NCBI GenBank assembly: GCA_029262935.1
Contig: JAJCYK010000156.1
Coordinates: 1 to 7,175, forward strand
Length of the DNA stretch: 7,175 nt
Origin: Cytophagales bacterium
Lineage (GTDB): Bacteria > Bacteroidota > Bacteroidia > Cytophagales > Cyclobacteriaceae
Direction: 5' to 3'
Of this stretch, positions 1 through 6,037 are shown piece after piece. Each line of letters opens with the position of its first letter. Within the stretch, counting starts at the first letter, position 1. A model generated the notes under the pieces. The model was not told the origin of the DNA, did not search any database, and saw only the letters and a list, made by a program, of their open reading frames with translations. The translations under genes were made by a program, and so were the position numbers.

Positions 1-332
1 TGAACCACATGGGATGCCCAAAAGTAACGACAGGCATGACTGATACGATGAAACCAGTAGTAGCTAAAATCATCTGCAAAAAATAATGCAAGCCATACCC
101 ACCAAAATCGTTCGTCTAAAGTAAAGATTCGAAATTGGTAGAGCCACATAAAAAAAGCCAAAATGATACCCTTGGTAAATAGTCCCGTAATCACATTCCC
201 AATACCCATGGCCAAACTGCTAAATGTATCTTTAACTTCATACAAATGCCTTTTGTACAGCGTATCGAAAATGGCCTCTGCTACCAGCAACAAGACAAAT
301 CCGGGAATTGCGTAGTGAATTAATTCTGGCAT
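1..332 (-). CDS. Sterol desaturase / fatty-acid hydroxylase family membrane protein (C-terminus cut by window edge)
   Basis: Reading the minus strand from an ATG at 332 gives 110 codons that stay open to the left edge. The product starts MPELIHYAIPGFVLLLVAEA, with a hydrophobic helix at about residues 7-22, a second at about 48-66 and a third at about 77-90. Next comes FADDFSYYWFHRISH (about 85-99) and then SHVVH at the edge. HRISH followed by a second histidine cluster is the start of the di-iron histidine box pattern of the sterol desaturase/fatty-acid hydroxylase superfamily, membrane enzymes that oxidise lipids, sterols or carotenoids with O2. The remaining histidine boxes lie outside the window, so the substrate cannot be assigned. 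The gene is divergent from the lipoprotein gene at 451, and a TAAATTTG -7-like box lies 17 bp upstream of the ATG. The family call is seen in sequence; the exact enzyme is unknown. Confidence 0.85.
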   Translation of the reverse strand, partial: MPELIHYAIPGFVLLLVAEAIFDTLYKRHLYEVKDTFSSLAMGIGNVITGLFTKGIILAFFMWLYQFRIFTLDERFWWVWLALFFADDFSYYWFHRISHACRYFWASHVV

Positions 333-349
333 ATGATGGTAATTCTATT

Positions 350-357
350 CAAATTTA
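350..357 (-). promoter_or_regulatory. Bacteroidota-type -7 promoter box for the desaturase-family gene
   Basis: The minus strand reads TAAATTTG here, an exact match to the Bacteroidota -7 consensus TAnnTTTG. It ends 17 bp before the ATG at 332, which would give a short leader of roughly a dozen bases. No TTG sits at the usual distance upstream; the nearest is only 12 bp away. The -33 half is therefore missing or degenerate, and the call rests on one box. Confidence 0.4.
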
Positions 358-411
358 GAACTTTTTCTCCAATTCCGTTTATTAATACTGGTAGTCGATT
401 TTAATGAACTC

Positions 412-442
412 TTGGGGGGGAATAAGCTATTGATTACCTTTG
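412..442 (+). promoter_or_regulatory. Bacteroidota-type promoter (TTG-N20-TACCTTTG) for the lipoprotein gene
   Basis: TTG at 412-414 is followed after 20 bp by TACCTTTG at 435-442. This fits the Bacteroidota primary sigma factor pattern TTG, about 19-21 bp, TAnnTTTG. The -7 box ends 8 bp before the ATG at 451, so transcription should start almost at the start codon and the mRNA would be leaderless or nearly so. It also argues against the in-frame TTG at 412 being the translation start, because that TTG would be the -33 element. Confidence 0.6.
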
Positions 443-450
443 CACTGGTT

Positions 451-1311
451 ATGAAGAATCAAGCCTTTGGTAAGTTAATAGGATTTGTTTGTTTGCTGTT
501 GTTGGGGTGTACTGGCTCAGATGACAGCCAAGATGGCTTGACTAACGATACCGACACCAGTCAAATTGTGCTTCGTGAAGTCCCCATGAATTCTGCTTGG
601 AAAGATCAAAGGTTTCCATCTCAACCCAAACATTGGACATCCATTCAGGCTATAGATTCCATGGCCATAAATTCTGACATACTCCTGTTTCAACCCGTTA
701 AAACTAATTTTTCCTCATATCATCAGGACCAATTTCAGCGCGATTCGGTGTCCTCAAAATATCCTAACATATATCATAAGGCCCTCGCCATTGAGCGTTA
801 TCTGGAAGCAACGCACGACAGTACATTTTTTCGAAATAGCGATACCTTGACCTTTACCTCTGATGCCGTTAACCATTGGTATCTCGTGAACTCAGATAGT
901 CAAAAACATTGCGTGGAAAGTTTTCTTCCCGAAAAGCAACTCTTTCTAATTAAAACCTTCTACCAAAGTGGCACCAGCTACTTGTTAATAAATGGTGCTT
1001 CAGGATATGCCAAGAAATTGTGGGGGTTGCCTTACTTTAGTCCAGGAGGTACTCAACTTATCTCCATAAATAATGACCAAAAAATTCAGTACAGTGCGAA
1101 TGGCATCCAGTATTTTAAATGTTTTGAGGATTCTATTTCCCTTCAATGGGAGCAAGGCATTAACAATTGGGGACCAGCTAAAATGCGTTGGATTAGTGAT
1201 GACACCCTGGTTATTCAAAGAGAATACCTTGCACCAAACGAATCCGAAGAGGTCTATCTATCCGATGCGGTGCAAGTTGTCATATTCTCTAAGTCTCATC
1301 CGGCCCTTTAG
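451..1311 (+). CDS. Uncharacterised lipoprotein, probably outer-membrane or surface exposed
   Basis: This 286-residue protein begins MKNQAFGKLIGFVCLLLLGC. A short basic N-region and a hydrophobic core lead to the lipobox LLGC, with Cys20 as the expected lipidated residue. The acidic TGSDDSQDG stretch just after the cysteine resembles the SDD-type surface export signals reported for Bacteroidota lipoproteins, so surface display is plausible. The rest (about 60-286) has no domain I can name. It is rich in predicted short beta strands, and LPYFSPGGTQLISIN (about 193-207) followed by MRWISDDTLVIQ (about 245-256) recalls propeller-like blades, but that is inference. ATG 451 is preferred over an in-frame TTG at 412 because the extra 13 residues would precede the signal peptide and overlap the promoter. 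No Shine-Dalgarno is seen. The 3' end overlaps the convergent gene by 23 bp. Confidence 0.75.
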   Translation: MKNQAFGKLIGFVCLLLLGCTGSDDSQDGLTNDTDTSQIVLREVPMNSAWKDQRFPSQPKHWTSIQAIDSMAINSDILLFQPVKTNFSSYHQDQFQRDSVSSKYPNIYHKALAIERYLEATHDSTFFRNSDTLTFTSDAVNHWYLVNSDSQKHCVESFLPEKQLFLIKTFYQSGTSYLLINGASGYAKKLWGLPYFSPGGTQLISINNDQKIQYSANGIQYFKCFEDSISLQWEQGINNWGPAKMRWISDDTLVIQREYLAPNESEEVYLSDAVQVVIFSKSHPAL

Positions 1312-1669
1312 ATACTAGCTTTTGCTTCAACCCTGACCGCAATATGGCATAGCCCACGACAAATAAGGCCAGTGACACTAAGTAAATTTCCTTATTAGTG
1401 GATTTATCAATGTACAAAGATGCCACCACCACCAATGAAATAACACAGACGATACTTCCTATTACGATTTTTGGTAAATAAGTCCCTGAGGTGGTAGCTT
1501 GAGCTAATGGGAATATCGCCCGCTCATCAACAGCGCTCAAGATATAAGACATCTCTTCTGAATTATAACCTAACGAGAGTAACTCCTCTTTGACATCGCT
1601 GTAGGATTTGTCCTTAAGACCTTCATCCACAATTCTAGTGATCTCATCTTCTAGCTTTTCTATATTCAT
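1289..1669 (-). CDS. Small hypothetical membrane protein with two transmembrane helices
   Basis: This 126-residue protein starts at an ATG (1669-1667). Residues 1-50 form a soluble, charged, helix-rich segment (MNIEKLEDEITRIVDEGL, then a SLGYNSEEMSYILSAVDER stretch). Two hydrophobic helices follow at about 67-86 (IVIGSIVCVISLVVVASLYI) and 95-111, then a basic tail. With two helices, both ends are probably on the same side of the inner membrane, and the charged N-terminus is likely cytoplasmic. I recognise no family. The N-terminal helical segment resembles short regulatory or protein-interaction helices found in front of membrane hairpins, but this is only a resemblance. Its stop lies inside the 3' end of the lipoprotein gene. 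Upstream it shares a 109-bp divergent region with the permease gene, in which I see no convincing promoter on either strand. Confidence 0.65.
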   Translation of the reverse strand: MNIEKLEDEITRIVDEGLKDKSYSDVKEELLSLGYNSEEMSYILSAVDERAIFPLAQATTSGTYLPKIVIGSIVCVISLVVVASLYIDKSTNKEIYLVSLALFVVGYAILRSGLKQKLVSKGPDET

Positions 1670-1778
1670 GCTTTGGCGGAATAGACTTAAATATAAGCAA
1701 TAATGTAAAATAATAGCAGCCTATTCCCGGGCCCAGTCTGATTGATTTTTTTATCTTTAACCTTCATTATCTTAAGCC

Positions 1779-2552
1779 ATGGACTATACCGTTTCGGTGG
1801 ATGTTACCAATATACTACTCATAATAGGGGCCGGAATTGGAGCAGGTTTTCTAAACGCGGTGGCCGGTGGAGGTTCACTAATAACCTTACCTTTACTAAT
1901 AACCATGGGTTTACCCTCCGCGGTAGCTAATGCCACCAACCGGGTGGCTATAGTTGGCCAAAACATTTTCGCGGTAGCAGGATATCGAAGTAAAGGGGTG
2001 AGCGCTTATCCCTACAGTCTATACCTTGGTATCTCTGCGTTAATTGGGGCTATCATTGGCGCCAAAATTGCCGTTGATATAGATGACAGGCTATTCAACC
2101 GTATCCTCTCTATAGTAATGATCCTGGTAGTAGTTTACATAATTGTTCGACCACTACCGAAAGGACATGAGGCCGCTGAGGAAATGTCTCGTAAACATAA
2201 ATCGTTGGGGATTATTTCCTTTTTTGGAGTAGGTATTTATGGGGGGTTTATTCAGGCTGGGGTTGGTTTTATAATGATTGCTTTACTTACTAGTATTAAT
2301 GGTTTCACCTTGGTTAAGTCGAATAGTGCTAAAGTATTTGTAGCCTTGATATACACAGCAGCAGCGCTTTTGGTGTTCATTTATGAAGGTGTGATTCATT
2401 GGACTTTTGGTTTAACTTTGGCTGTAGGTAATGCTATTGGAGGTTGGGTCGGAAGCAGGTGGTCTGTTGCTAAGGGAGATGTATGGATCCGACGGGTATT
2501 GGTAGTAGCAGTAGTGGGTTTAGCAATTAAACTTTGGTTTTACAGCAATTAA
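1779..2552 (+). CDS. TauE/SafE family permease (sulfite/organic-anion exporter type)
   Basis: This 257-residue integral membrane protein shows the two-repeat layout of the TauE/SafE (former DUF81) family. Repeat one carries GAGFLNAVAGGGSLITLPLL (21-40) and then GLPSAVANATNRVAI (44-58). Repeat two carries a related pattern, GVGIYGGFIQAGVGFIMIAL at about 150-169 followed by VKSNSAKVFVA (179-189). About seven to eight hydrophobic helices are visible, and the length is typical. Family members move small anions such as sulfite, sulfoacetate or other organic acids across the inner membrane; the substrate here cannot be read from sequence. It is the first gene of a tight cluster with a thioesterase, PurU and a nitrilase, so a carboxylate or C1 anion produced by those enzymes is a possible cargo, by inference. 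A weak TATCTTTA box lies at 1752-1759 but lacks a partner. Confidence 0.92.
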   Translation: MDYTVSVDVTNILLIIGAGIGAGFLNAVAGGGSLITLPLLITMGLPSAVANATNRVAIVGQNIFAVAGYRSKGVSAYPYSLYLGISALIGAIIGAKIAVDIDDRLFNRILSIVMILVVVYIIVRPLPKGHEAAEEMSRKHKSLGIISFFGVGIYGGFIQAGVGFIMIALLTSINGFTLVKSNSAKVFVALIYTAAALLVFIYEGVIHWTFGLTLAVGNAIGGWVGSRWSVAKGDVWIRRVLVVAVVGLAIKLWFYSN

Positions 2553-2554
2553 AT

Positions 2555-2980
2555 ATGGCACATAATTCAGTTAGAACAGTGATTGATCGCATGCTTAGTA
2601 AAGATCAATTTAGTCGTTGGTTAGGAGTAGAGGTTCAACAAGCCTCTGAAGGGTCTTGTGAATTAACGATGGGCGTTAAGAAGGAAATGTTAAATGGGTT
2701 CGGAATTGTTCATGGAGGAGTAACCTTTTCTTTAGCTGATACTGCATTGGCCGTAGCAAGTAACAGCTATAATCGGCTAAGCGTGGCTCTAGAAGCCTCA
2801 ATATCGTATCCAGTTGCTGTAAAGTTAGGCGATGTTTTGAGTGCAAAAGCTATCGAACTTAGCCTTACTAATAAGATAGGCGTTTACCAAATCTTAGTGT
2901 TCAACCAAAAGGGTGAAACCGTGGCTATTTTTAAAGGCACGGTTTATCGCACTTCCAAGATGTTGTTTGAAGATGAATAA
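2555..2980 (+). CDS. paaI: PaaI-type hotdog-fold acyl-CoA thioesterase
   Basis: This 141-residue protein has the full PaaI signature. DQFSRWLGVEV (17-27) is followed by EMLNGFGIVHGGVTFSLADT (44-63). It contains the HGG motif (53-55) and Asp62, which aligns with the conserved catalytic aspartate of PaaI. A SISYPVAVKLGDVLSAKA stretch (82-99) provides the core beta strands. PaaI enzymes hydrolyse (hydroxy)phenylacetyl-CoA and related acyl-CoA esters in the cytoplasm, usually as tetramers, and serve to release stalled CoA. No other phenylacetate-pathway genes lie in the window, so the true acyl group is open. The start is taken as ATG 2555, 2 bp after the permease stop; a TTG at 2534 in the same frame would overlap the permease and adds only seven residues. 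The last codons overlap the start of purU, suggesting translational coupling. Confidence 0.88.
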   Translation: MAHNSVRTVIDRMLSKDQFSRWLGVEVQQASEGSCELTMGVKKEMLNGFGIVHGGVTFSLADTALAVASNSYNRLSVALEASISYPVAVKLGDVLSAKAIELSLTNKIGVYQILVFNQKGETVAIFKGTVYRTSKMLFEDE

Positions 2981-3836
2981 GCCCCAACAGGCAATTGTCC
3001 TAATAAGTTGTCCAGACCAACGAGGCATCATATCTGCAGTAACTGACTTTATTAGTGAGAACAATGGAAACATTCTTGATCTTGATGAGCATGTAGACCC
3101 CACGGATCGGATATTTTTTATGAGAGTGGCTTGGGACCTTAAGGGATTCAAGATTCCCACTAATGACATTAAAGAAGTTTTCCAAAAGGAAATTGCCATG
3201 AAGTATGTCATGAGCTGGAATATCCACTTAAGTTCTTACGTTCCGAAAATGGCCCTTTTTGTTAGCAAATTGTCCCATTGTTTATATGACATTCTGGGTC
3301 GATACCAATCTGGTGATTGGAAAGTTGATATCCCCGTGATCGTTAGTAATCATGAAAACTTACAAGAGGTAGCGGATCGATATGAAATTCCTTTTGTGTA
3401 CCTGTCTATTACCCCAGAAACTAAAATTAAACAGGAAGCCAATCAACTTAAGTTACTTAAGGATTTGCAGGTGGATTTTATAGTATTAGCCCGATATATG
3501 CAGATTCTTTCAGCCAATTTTATCGAATCTTATCCAAATCGGATCATCAACATTCACCATAGTTTCTTGCCGGCTTTTCCGGGAGCACGGCCCTATCATT
3601 CTGCTCATAACAGAGGTGTAAAGATCATTGGCGCCAGCAGTCACTATGTGACAGAGGATTTGGATGCTGGCCCTATAATTGATCAGGACGTGGTGCGTAT
3701 TAGTCACAAAAATGAAATTCCGGAACTTATCAGAAAAGGTAAAGATCTGGAAAAAATTGTGCTTTCCCGGGCTATTTATTTACACATTAGTAGAAAGGTA
3801 TTAGTTTATCAAAATCGTACCATAATTTTTGACTGA
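2973..3836 (+). CDS. purU: Formyltetrahydrofolate deformylase PurU
   Basis: This 287-residue cytoplasmic enzyme hydrolyses 10-formyltetrahydrofolate to tetrahydrofolate plus formate, balancing the one-carbon pool. Residues 1-85 form an ACT regulatory domain, starting with IVLISCPDQRGIISAVTDFI (8-27). Residues 90-287 form the formyl-transferase-like domain, with VLARYMQILS (171-180), the catalytic segment RIINIHHSFLPAFPGARPYH (190-209) supplying Asn193 and His195, and SSHYVTEDLDAGPII (222-236) supplying Asp231. These match the Asn-His-Asp catalytic set shared with PurN and PurU, and the length is normal (E. coli about 280). The ATG at 2973 puts the start 8 bp inside paaI; a longer frame from 2913 would add 20 residues not seen in this family. 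PurU in a catabolic cluster usually points to THF recycling or local formate release, here an inference. Confidence 0.95.
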   Translation: MNKPQQAIVLISCPDQRGIISAVTDFISENNGNILDLDEHVDPTDRIFFMRVAWDLKGFKIPTNDIKEVFQKEIAMKYVMSWNIHLSSYVPKMALFVSKLSHCLYDILGRYQSGDWKVDIPVIVSNHENLQEVADRYEIPFVYLSITPETKIKQEANQLKLLKDLQVDFIVLARYMQILSANFIESYPNRIINIHHSFLPAFPGARPYHSAHNRGVKIIGASSHYVTEDLDAGPIIDQDVVRISHKNEIPELIRKGKDLEKIVLSRAIYLHISRKVLVYQNRTIIFD

Positions 3837-3838
3837 CT

Positions 3839-4762
3839 ATGACAAAAGTAAAGGTTGCAATTTCACAACACGCACCGGTGTACATGGACTTAGTAGCTAG
3901 CCTAGATAAGGCCGCTGAAATTATTAAAGAGGCAGCTAATGAAGAATGTCAACTATTAGTGTTTGGAGAAACCTGGCTTACGGGATATCCCGTGTGGTTG
4001 GATTACGCACCTAGTGCGGCGTTATGGGATCACGCCCCAACTAAACAGGTTTTCGCAGCTATGCATGCAAACAGTGTGGTGGTTGATGGAACTGAAGTGG
4101 CATTTTTGAAACAACAAGCAAAGGAGCATGGTTTGGGCATTTGCATGGGTATCAATGAACGGGTGACCACCGGTCCTGGTCAAGGAACTTTGTACAACGC
4201 AATAATAACTATAGACCAATCTGGAAACCTAGTGAACCATCATCGCAAGTTAATGCCCACCTATACCGAAAAGATGCTTTACGGCTTAGGCGATGGTCGT
4301 GGATTGCAAGCAGTAGAAGTAGGTGGATTTAGGGTGGGTAGTTTAGTTTGTTGGGAACATTGGATGCCACTCACGCGGCAGGCCTTACACAATGATGGTG
4401 AAGAGATACACATTGCCTTGTGGCCCAAGGTTCATGAAATGCATCAAATTGCCAGCCGGCAATACGCTTTTGAAGGGCGTTGTTTCGTGCTTGCAGCTGG
4501 CCAGATTACTCGGGTGAACCAATTGCCAGAAGTTTTAGATTTACCAGCTGACTTAAAAGAGCAACCAGAAAAGATGTTACTCAACGGAGGAAGTTGCATT
4601 ATTGGTCCCGATGGGCACTATTTAGTAGAACCCCTATTTGATGATGAAACTTTGGTGACGGCTACTCTGGATTTGGAGAAAATAAAAGAAGAACAGCTTA
4701 CAATGGACGTGAGTGGGCACTATTATCGGCCCGATGTGTTTGAATTTAAGGTCAAAAGATAA
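3839..4762 (+). CDS. Nitrilase-superfamily carbon-nitrogen hydrolase (nitrilase branch)
   Basis: This 307-residue cytoplasmic enzyme has the complete Glu-Lys-Cys triad: Glu44 in FGETWLTGYP (42-51), Lys137 in HRKLMPTYTEK (135-145), and Cys171 in SLVCWEHWMPL (168-178). The CWEHWMPL and RKLMPT forms, together with a GYP loop after the glutamate, point to the true nitrilase branch, which converts nitriles (or cyanide) to acids plus ammonia, rather than to amidases or beta-ureidopropionases. It has no signal peptide. At 307 residues it is shorter than many spiral-forming nitrilases, which carry a long C-terminal tail. The ATG is 2 bp after the purU stop, so it is the last gene of the cluster, and its stop is 2 bp from the stop of the convergent gene. 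An aliphatic, arylaceto- or cyanide-type substrate cannot be distinguished here. Confidence 0.9.
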   Translation: MTKVKVAISQHAPVYMDLVASLDKAAEIIKEAANEECQLLVFGETWLTGYPVWLDYAPSAALWDHAPTKQVFAAMHANSVVVDGTEVAFLKQQAKEHGLGICMGINERVTTGPGQGTLYNAIITIDQSGNLVNHHRKLMPTYTEKMLYGLGDGRGLQAVEVGGFRVGSLVCWEHWMPLTRQALHNDGEEIHIALWPKVHEMHQIASRQYAFEGRCFVLAAGQITRVNQLPEVLDLPADLKEQPEKMLLNGGSCIIGPDGHYLVEPLFDDETLVTATLDLEKIKEEQLTMDVSGHYYRPDVFEFKVKR

Positions 4763-4764
4763 TC

Positions 4765-5766
4765 CTACCGAAACTCTTTCATGAAGTCCCGAAACCTGGA
4801 TTTTGGAATGATTGCTACTGGTCCTTCGTAAATACCACCTACATTCCCTATGTCCAATACTCGAATTGCAATAGTATTCGTTTGCTCAACCCGTAGCAAT
4901 TCTGAAGGTATTTCGTAGACCCTTATCTTGGTAAATGACATGCTATTTCCGTATGACCGACCATCGTTGGTGCTACCAACTAGCTTCCCATTAAAATAAG
5001 TTTGGTCAAAATCATCAATTTTGCCCAGGATTAGGAGTAAAGGCTCTTTAACTTGTCTTTCTGTAAATCTTATGGTTTTGCGATACCAACCGTAACCATC
5101 ATACCTGCGGTGTCCTTGGTTCTCCCAAGGCCGGGGCACGGTTATTTGATCCCAATCATCATCGTTGTAATAACGGTTTTTCCACTGGGCGTTGTCACCC
5201 TGTTTGAAAGACCAAACTCCCTGTAAATTTAATACGATGTTATCAAATCCCTTATTAGTATACAATCCTATGTCTCCTGATAGGATTCCGCCCTCTCCGT
5301 ATTTATCATAAACACGTACCGAAATCAGGTTATTACCATCATAGTTAATGATGTCATCAGGAATTAAATACCTGCGAAATGCCCGATGGGCAGTAGAGAA
5401 CTTGGGTGGAAATGATCCTGAAAAACCCACAAGCTGTCCATTAATGTATACCTCATCTGCATCATCAATATAGCCCAAGAACAGATAAATGGGTTTGTCC
5501 TGGGGTAAGTACGTTCCATTAAAGAATTTTCGATACCAGGCAAAACCATCGTAGCCATTGAAGCCTTCGTCCTCCCATTTGGAAGGCACTGGCATGGTCT
5601 CCCAATTCCTATCACTATAATCAGGGCTAGACCATTGTGACTTGTCTCCAATGGAAAACTTCCAGCGTCCCTTTAAGCTCATTATTAGCTCCCAGTCACG
5701 GTCTGCAGCTTGGCCGGATAGCGTGAGCAGAAGCAACAAGCCCCATATCCAAACTTGGTTTTTCAT
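4765..5766 (-). CDS. Secreted tandem GH2-like sugar-binding (galactose-binding-fold) domain protein, no catalytic module
   Basis: This 333-residue exported protein begins MKNQVWIWGLLLLLTLSGQA, a signal peptide with likely cleavage near residue 20-22. The mature part is two tandem copies of a jelly-roll module resembling the N-terminal sugar-binding domain of family 2 glycoside hydrolases: about 31-170 and 181-320. The copies are offset by almost exactly 150 residues: D41/D191, W45/W195, W55/W205, VPSKW 60-64 / VPRPW 210-214, YDGFAWYRK 72-80 / YDGYGWYRK 222-230, and YINGQLVG 107-114 / YFNGKLVG 257-264. Nothing resembling a hydrolase barrel follows, so it is likely a periplasmic or secreted binding or structural protein; its ligand is inferred to be carbohydrate. 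The start at 5766 is preferred over an ATG at 5787 because AGGAGT sits 9 bp upstream and the signal peptide fits. A long structured leader precedes it. Confidence 0.85.
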   Translation of the reverse strand: MKNQVWIWGLLLLLTLSGQAADRDWELIMSLKGRWKFSIGDKSQWSSPDYSDRNWETMPVPSKWEDEGFNGYDGFAWYRKFFNGTYLPQDKPIYLFLGYIDDADEVYINGQLVGFSGSFPPKFSTAHRAFRRYLIPDDIINYDGNNLISVRVYDKYGEGGILSGDIGLYTNKGFDNIVLNLQGVWSFKQGDNAQWKNRYYNDDDWDQITVPRPWENQGHRRYDGYGWYRKTIRFTERQVKEPLLLILGKIDDFDQTYFNGKLVGSTNDGRSYGNSMSFTKIRVYEIPSELLRVEQTNTIAIRVLDIGNVGGIYEGPVAIIPKSRFRDFMKEFR

Positions 5767-5775
5767 ATCGTTTTT

Positions 5776-5781
5776 ACTCCT
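5776..5781 (-). promoter_or_regulatory. Shine-Dalgarno AGGAGT deciding the start at 5766
   Basis: The minus strand reads AGGAGT with a 9-base spacer to the ATG at 5766. This is a strong ribosome binding site in a window where most genes have none. It lies within the extra codons of the alternative start at 5787, so it supports the shorter protein with its proper signal peptide. Confidence 0.6.
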
Positions 5782-5812
5782 AATCATTTGTAGAATCCCT
5801 TACCATTAATCA

Positions 5813-5931
5813 CAAACTAAGCATGCCTATTAACACCATAGGCATGCTTAAATCAAACTAAATCCACATGTATCCTCTGTGGAAATCTTAAGTGCTTTTG
5901 ATAGTAAATCAATGAAAACAAATTTAGTTTG
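5813..5931. repeat. Three copies of the octamer CAAACTAA, two direct and one inverted
   Basis: CAAACTAA occurs at 5813-5820 and 5854-5861 on the plus strand, and as TTAGTTTG at 5924-5931. The first two flank the 13-bp hairpin (the first shares three bases with its arm). The third overlaps the -7-like box of the candidate promoter. The 5854 copy extends to a 10-bp inverted pair with 5922-5931 (CAAACTAAAT / ATTTAGTTTG). Operator sites for a regulator are a reasonable guess, but in AT-rich DNA some copies could be chance. Confidence 0.4.
5818..5850. repeat. Perfect 13-bp inverted repeat (hairpin) in the leader of the tandem sugar-binding gene
   Basis: TAAGCATGCCTAT (5818-5830) and ATAGGCATGCTTA (5838-5850) pair perfectly around a 7-base loop, and each arm contains the palindrome GCATGC. 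It lies about 50 bp upstream of the ATG at 5766. Neither strand has a clear T-run after the stem, so a simple intrinsic terminator is not well supported. A leader attenuator, an mRNA-stabilising stem, or a protein-binding palindrome are alternatives. The structure is seen directly; its role is inferred. Confidence 0.7.
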
Positions 5932-5945
5932 TACTTAGATACCAA
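5919..5945 (-). promoter_or_regulatory. Candidate Bacteroidota promoter for the tandem sugar-binding gene
   Basis: The minus strand has TTG (5945-5943), 16 bp, then TAAATTTG (5926-5919). The -7 box is an exact TAnnTTTG match; the spacing is slightly shorter than the usual 17-23 bp. If used, it gives a leader of roughly 145 bases before the ATG at 5766, containing both the CCACA/TGTGG mini-stem (5864-5882) and the 13-bp hairpin. Confidence 0.4.
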
Positions 5946-5996
5946 GTGTCATTTCGACGTAAACTTATGTCACAAGTTGTCATAAAGGTAATCAAT

Positions 5997-6026
5997 ACAG
6001 CCCGTAATTGGCTAACTACGGGCTGT
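5997..6026 (-). terminator. Hairpin terminator downstream of the 196-residue secreted protein gene
   Basis: ACAGCCCGTA (5997-6006) and TACGGGCTGT (6017-6026) form a perfect 10-bp GC-rich stem with a 10-base loop. It starts 11 bases after the stop codon at 6038-6040 in the direction of transcription. The following minus-strand sequence, ATTGATTACC, is only weakly T-rich, so the terminator call rests mainly on stem quality and position. Confidence 0.65.
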
Positions 6027-6037
6027 TTAACCAAAAG

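Noticed and set aside
412..450. TTG start at 412 for the lipoprotein
   Set aside because: It adds 13 residues before a good lipoprotein signal peptide, and the TTG fits better as the -33 promoter element.
1726..1734. CCCGGGCCC palindromic run in the 1670-1778 divergent region
   Set aside because: Too short, and without a second copy, to support an operator or terminator call.
1752..1759. TATCTTTA as promoter of the permease cluster
   Set aside because: It lacks the final G of TAnnTTTG, and no TTG is found at a suitable distance upstream.
2534..2554. TTG start at 2534 for the thioesterase
   Set aside because: It overlaps the permease gene and adds seven residues outside the family alignment; ATG 2555 is a natural start.
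2913..2972. Longer purU frame starting at 2913
   Set aside because: The extra 20 residues lie inside paaI and precede the usual N-terminus of the ACT domain.
5767..5787. ATG at 5787 for the sugar-binding protein
   Set aside because: The strong AGGAGT site lies inside these codons and the signal peptide starts naturally at 5766.
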